64,000 bases of DNA, from the NCBI RefSeq assembly GCF_032854445.1, contig NC_088306.1, forward strand, positions 6,089,145 to 6,153,144. Direction: 5' to 3'. The translations under genes and the position numbers were made by a program. Below the pieces are notes generated by a model. The model ran no database searches and was not told where the DNA came from. It saw only the letters and a program-made list of their open reading frames with translations. Of the stretch, positions 61,220 to 64,000 are shown piece after piece. Positions within the stretch are counted from its first letter, which is position 1, and each line of letters starts with the position of its first letter. This DNA is from Liolophura sinensis (lineage: Eukaryota; Mollusca; Polyplacophora; Chitonida; Chitonidae).

Positions 61220-64000
61220 GATTCTGAACTTTCTGTCCATACCTGCCAAAGAGAGTGTTATACTCATTGTAAAATTTGAGAAACTTAGAATGAAGGCGTT
61301 TGATGGAGTATCCTTGACAAACTAGTTTTTGAACTAACAACTTGTGACGCAGATTAAAATCATCACAATTAACGCAAGATCTGACAAATGCTACAAGGCG
61401 AGATATATATACGCCTTTGGTATATTGCTATCTAAATAAGGATAATTTACAATATCAAAATTGAAATGATCCCTTTTGTCGTGAAGGCGGCGTGAAAGGA
61501 GACCTTGTTCGTCTTTGTACAAATATAGATCCAAAAAAGATGTACCATCAGGACTATCTGTTGTCTCCTTTAAATCCAATGAAGGCGGATAGATTTCCTT
61601 CACCGCTTCAGCAATATGGGGGTTATTTAACGCCAGTAGATGATCAATATACCGCTTGGTAAATGAAAAGGATCAAGCTTTAAAGATATTACTTTTAAGT
61701 AATTTCTGCATATACAGGTATAGGTCTGCCAAAAGAGGTGCACAATTGGTACCCATTGGAATATCTACTGTTGGTAAATGGTATCTCCGAATTTCACATA
61801 GATGTTATTAATGAGAAATTCAAGTAATTCAATAAATAATGTAACATCCCATGAGTGGTAACCTTTATAAAGAGTAGAACTAAAGAAAGCCTTATTGCCT
61901 CTGACGTTAATGTAACGGTGACCTGTTTTAGTAAATACCGAGGCAATTAACGACGATATTCTTTCAATAAGATCTTTGTGAGGAATCGTAGTATAGAGAG
62001 TAGAGAAATCCCATGTGGATACGTCTTTGTACGGTATATGCATATGAGCATCAAGTTCTTCTGTAAGACGTTTAGAGTTGTTAAGAATCCACATGCAGTT
62101 GACACCTGAATTTTTTGCTATGGCACAACAATACTTATTCCAAAATGACTTTACTTCTTGTAACGCTCTAGTAAGTAGGGTTGACAAGAGTTTGGTGGTA
62201 CAGCTTCTCGAACCCGCAATAAATCCAGCCTTGTATGGGGATTTATGCATTTTAGGAATCCAGTAAAGTTGTGGTATTTCTGTATGACGGGTAGGTATGT
62301 TTATGCGCCTTTCTTTAAGAAAGGTTTTGTGTTTGTTAAATAGTTCCTCCAGAGTACATGTAGTAGCAGAATACGTGGATGTCGTTGTAGATGCACATAG
62401 CTCTTGAACAAGAATTTGATAATAATTCTTGCAAATACAGATGACATTATTAGGAGCCTTGTCTGCTACAGTGATGACAAATTCACTATGAAGGTCAGCG
62501 AGTGTTTCTTGCACAATGGGATCCTTCAGAACCTGTTTAACTTTAGGTAGAGCATCAATGTCTAGACAGTGTATAGTTAAACTAACCTTCTTTTTGACAA
62601 TCTCAAGCCAATCGTTAAGTACCGAAGAATCCACTTTCTCCCGTTTTGACCATTTTCTAACATACTCCTCAAGTGCGGAAATGTTATTTTTTTTTTAGTT
62701 TGATAGAATGTTGACATTTCTCTTTTCTCTATACTTAGGACCCCTCACAAAGAGATTCCTTAGATCATGATTCTTAATAATATTAATGTCACCGGTCAGG
62801 ACATGTCTGCATTTGTCGTAGGTAAAAACTGAGGATTAACAATCACAGTTATAGCCGCCAGAAGTATACGTCGCCAAATCGAACTCCTTGATGATCTGGG
62901 AATAATTGAAAATTTTGGAAGCGATAGACTTTGTATACTCATAGGATATGCAAGGTGGCTCTTAGATATTAAAATAATTAGGCACAGCACTACGAACATC
63001 AGGTTCATTAAAGATGCGTGGTAGGTTAATTAAATCAAGGCCACTGTCTAAATACTTTATCTTCAGAAAGAGTCGATCGTGTTGAGTTCCAATTGTAGTT
63101 ACAGGGCGATACAATCGAAAATACGATATGTCTTGACACAGACGTACAAGGTGAGGTGGAACATTAAAATTGTGTATGTTATTGGATACGTTTTGAACTA
63201 CCTATTTTAGCAAGTTCAATGGCAGTGCATATAATACTGTGCGTAGAGCATGCACGCTATTGGTGTCATACGACAATCCTACTAAATAGCTAACTGTAAC
63301 GTGGTTGTGAATCATGTTTCTGTTGAACATGACTGCGAGGTCTACGTTTATGGTATTTGAATAAATTTGTTATGACGGAGTCATGTGGTTGGCTAGATGT
63401 TACACTGCGATTCTAATAACGTTATCGTTCAACCCATATGGGAAGACTGAACCAATCTCTAGCATCGAGAAAATCTCACGGTCACGGATTTTACGTTCAA
63501 ATTCGACATCTGTCTCATTTGTCGATGGATAAACCGATTCTATTATTTAAATGCTGAAATGGTCCCAGTCATGCTCGGATTCAGAGAAATGCTTGCCTTT
63601 TAGCAATTGTTTCTTGCGCATGGACTTATGGTGCCAGTTCACCCGTAGATGTAGTTTCTGGGTGGTCTACCCAACATACTGCTGACCACACTTCTTGCGT
63701 GTTACCAAGTAAATACAGTTGGACGCAAAAAAAGTTTAAGTTAACGTAGGAATTAACAGAATAACATTTACCAGTCAGTGAGGAAATAAAAGTGGCGGAT
63801 GTATCAAATGATGGACATGTAAGACAATTGGTATGTCCACATTTGGAAATAGTTAAATGTTTCCTTTGGGAATTCAGTGTCAAACAAGAAGACCTCCTCC
63901 GAACTTCCAAATTATTTCTTTTTTGTCGATTTATAAAAAAAAATATGAATGCATGAAGCAACACCATATTTCGATATAGCTTACTTCTCCCTACCTGAAT
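61220..64000 (-). mobile_element. Naiad-clade Penelope-like retroelement, decayed
   Basis: Minus strand; runs off the right edge. Order along the element: a Cys-rich segment CGHTNCLTCP (about 63850) and GIY-YIG endonuclease core (CIYLVTRKKCGQQYVG; H at HFSESEHDWDHFSI); a linker with the CxC signature (SGGYNCDC, about 62850) and RGPKYREKRNVN; then the reverse transcriptase (62634-61391). RT blocks include VITVADKAPNN, LYWIPKMHKSPYKAGFIAGS, STWDFSTLYTTIPH, PMGTNCAPLLADLYLY and SFLDLYLYKDEQG. N-terminal GIY-YIG plus CxC is the permuted Naiad arrangement; canonical PLEs carry GIY-YIG at the C-terminus. It is dead: at least eight in-frame TAA/TAG codons, frameshifts near 63700 and 61760, and the catalytic YIDD reads YIDH (about 61640). 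Confidence 0.9.
61765..62634 (-). pseudogene. Longest intact piece of the Naiad reverse transcriptase ORF
   Basis: 289 codons, open from MDSSVLNDWLEIVKKKV to KFGDTIYQQ. It covers the RT fingers and part of the palm (ADKAPNNVICICKNYY; IPKMHKSPYKAGFI; DFSTLYTTIPHKDL). The upstream frame is the same, closed only by stop codons. The downstream palm with the YIDH box and the thumb continue in another frame from 61762 to about 61220. Confidence 0.9.

Overview
This is a eukaryotic (animal) window, most likely from a lophotrochozoan and probably a mollusc. The evidence is AT-rich DNA with many small GT-AG exons, a dense load of tRNA-derived SINEs with an (AAAT)n tail of a kind I associate with mollusc/brachiopod genomes, frequent ACATGT runs, and very many minisatellites. 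The species cannot be fixed from the sequence.

Region 1 (about 2.08-32.9 kb, + strand) is the 3' three-fifths of NALCN, the four-domain sodium-leak channel. I resolve 23 consecutive coding exons (3,253 nt, 1,083 residues plus stop). They cover the end of the II-III linker, all of domain III, the III-IV linker, domain IV and the C-terminal tail. All exon phases join without a frameshift. Domains I and II, the promoter and the first exons lie left of the window. The domain III filter position is Glu (SLEGW), as in the invertebrate EEEE/EKEE forms, not the Lys of vertebrate NALCN.

The most unusual signal is how the introns grow. Five tandem arrays are anchored on NALCN splice junctions and carry copies of exon sequence and its splice site: 24 bp before exon w3, 85 bp before w6, 155 bp (15 copies) after w9, 42 bp after w16 and 78 bp after w18. 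In each, the working exon is the edge unit. The 42-bp array is in frame and stop-free, and offers eight further GTGAGT donors that would each add multiples of 14 residues beside the domain IV pore. A sixth array starts 18 bp after exon w20, and a 68-bp array fills the 3' UTR.

Region 2 (about 34-40.7 kb) is intergenic. It has two MITE-like inverted-repeat elements, a pair of perfect CRE palindromes, a CpG-rich quasi-repeat built on CGAGATT that ends in inverted copies, and the last exon of a minus-strand PAN/apple-type gene.

Region 3 (about 40.75-46.6 kb) differs in composition (GC- and CpG-richer). It carries broken coding remnants on both strands, an intact 98-aa RING-finger ORF and internal direct duplications. 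It looks like a decayed large mobile or virus-derived element of uncertain identity.

Region 4 (about 46.8-60 kb) is minisatellite-rich (39, 57, 43 and 48 bp units). It holds scattered minus-strand exons of a secreted or membrane lectin-like gene (C-type lectin exon, Thr/Pro stalk exon), a PAN-like pseudo-exon, a solo LTR and several SINEs.

Region 5 (about 61.2-64 kb, minus strand) is a decayed Penelope-like retroelement with permuted order: N-terminal GIY-YIG, a CxC linker, then reverse transcriptase. This matches the Naiad clade. Its RT box reads YIDH and it has in-frame stops. A fragment of the same family lies near 55.5 kb.
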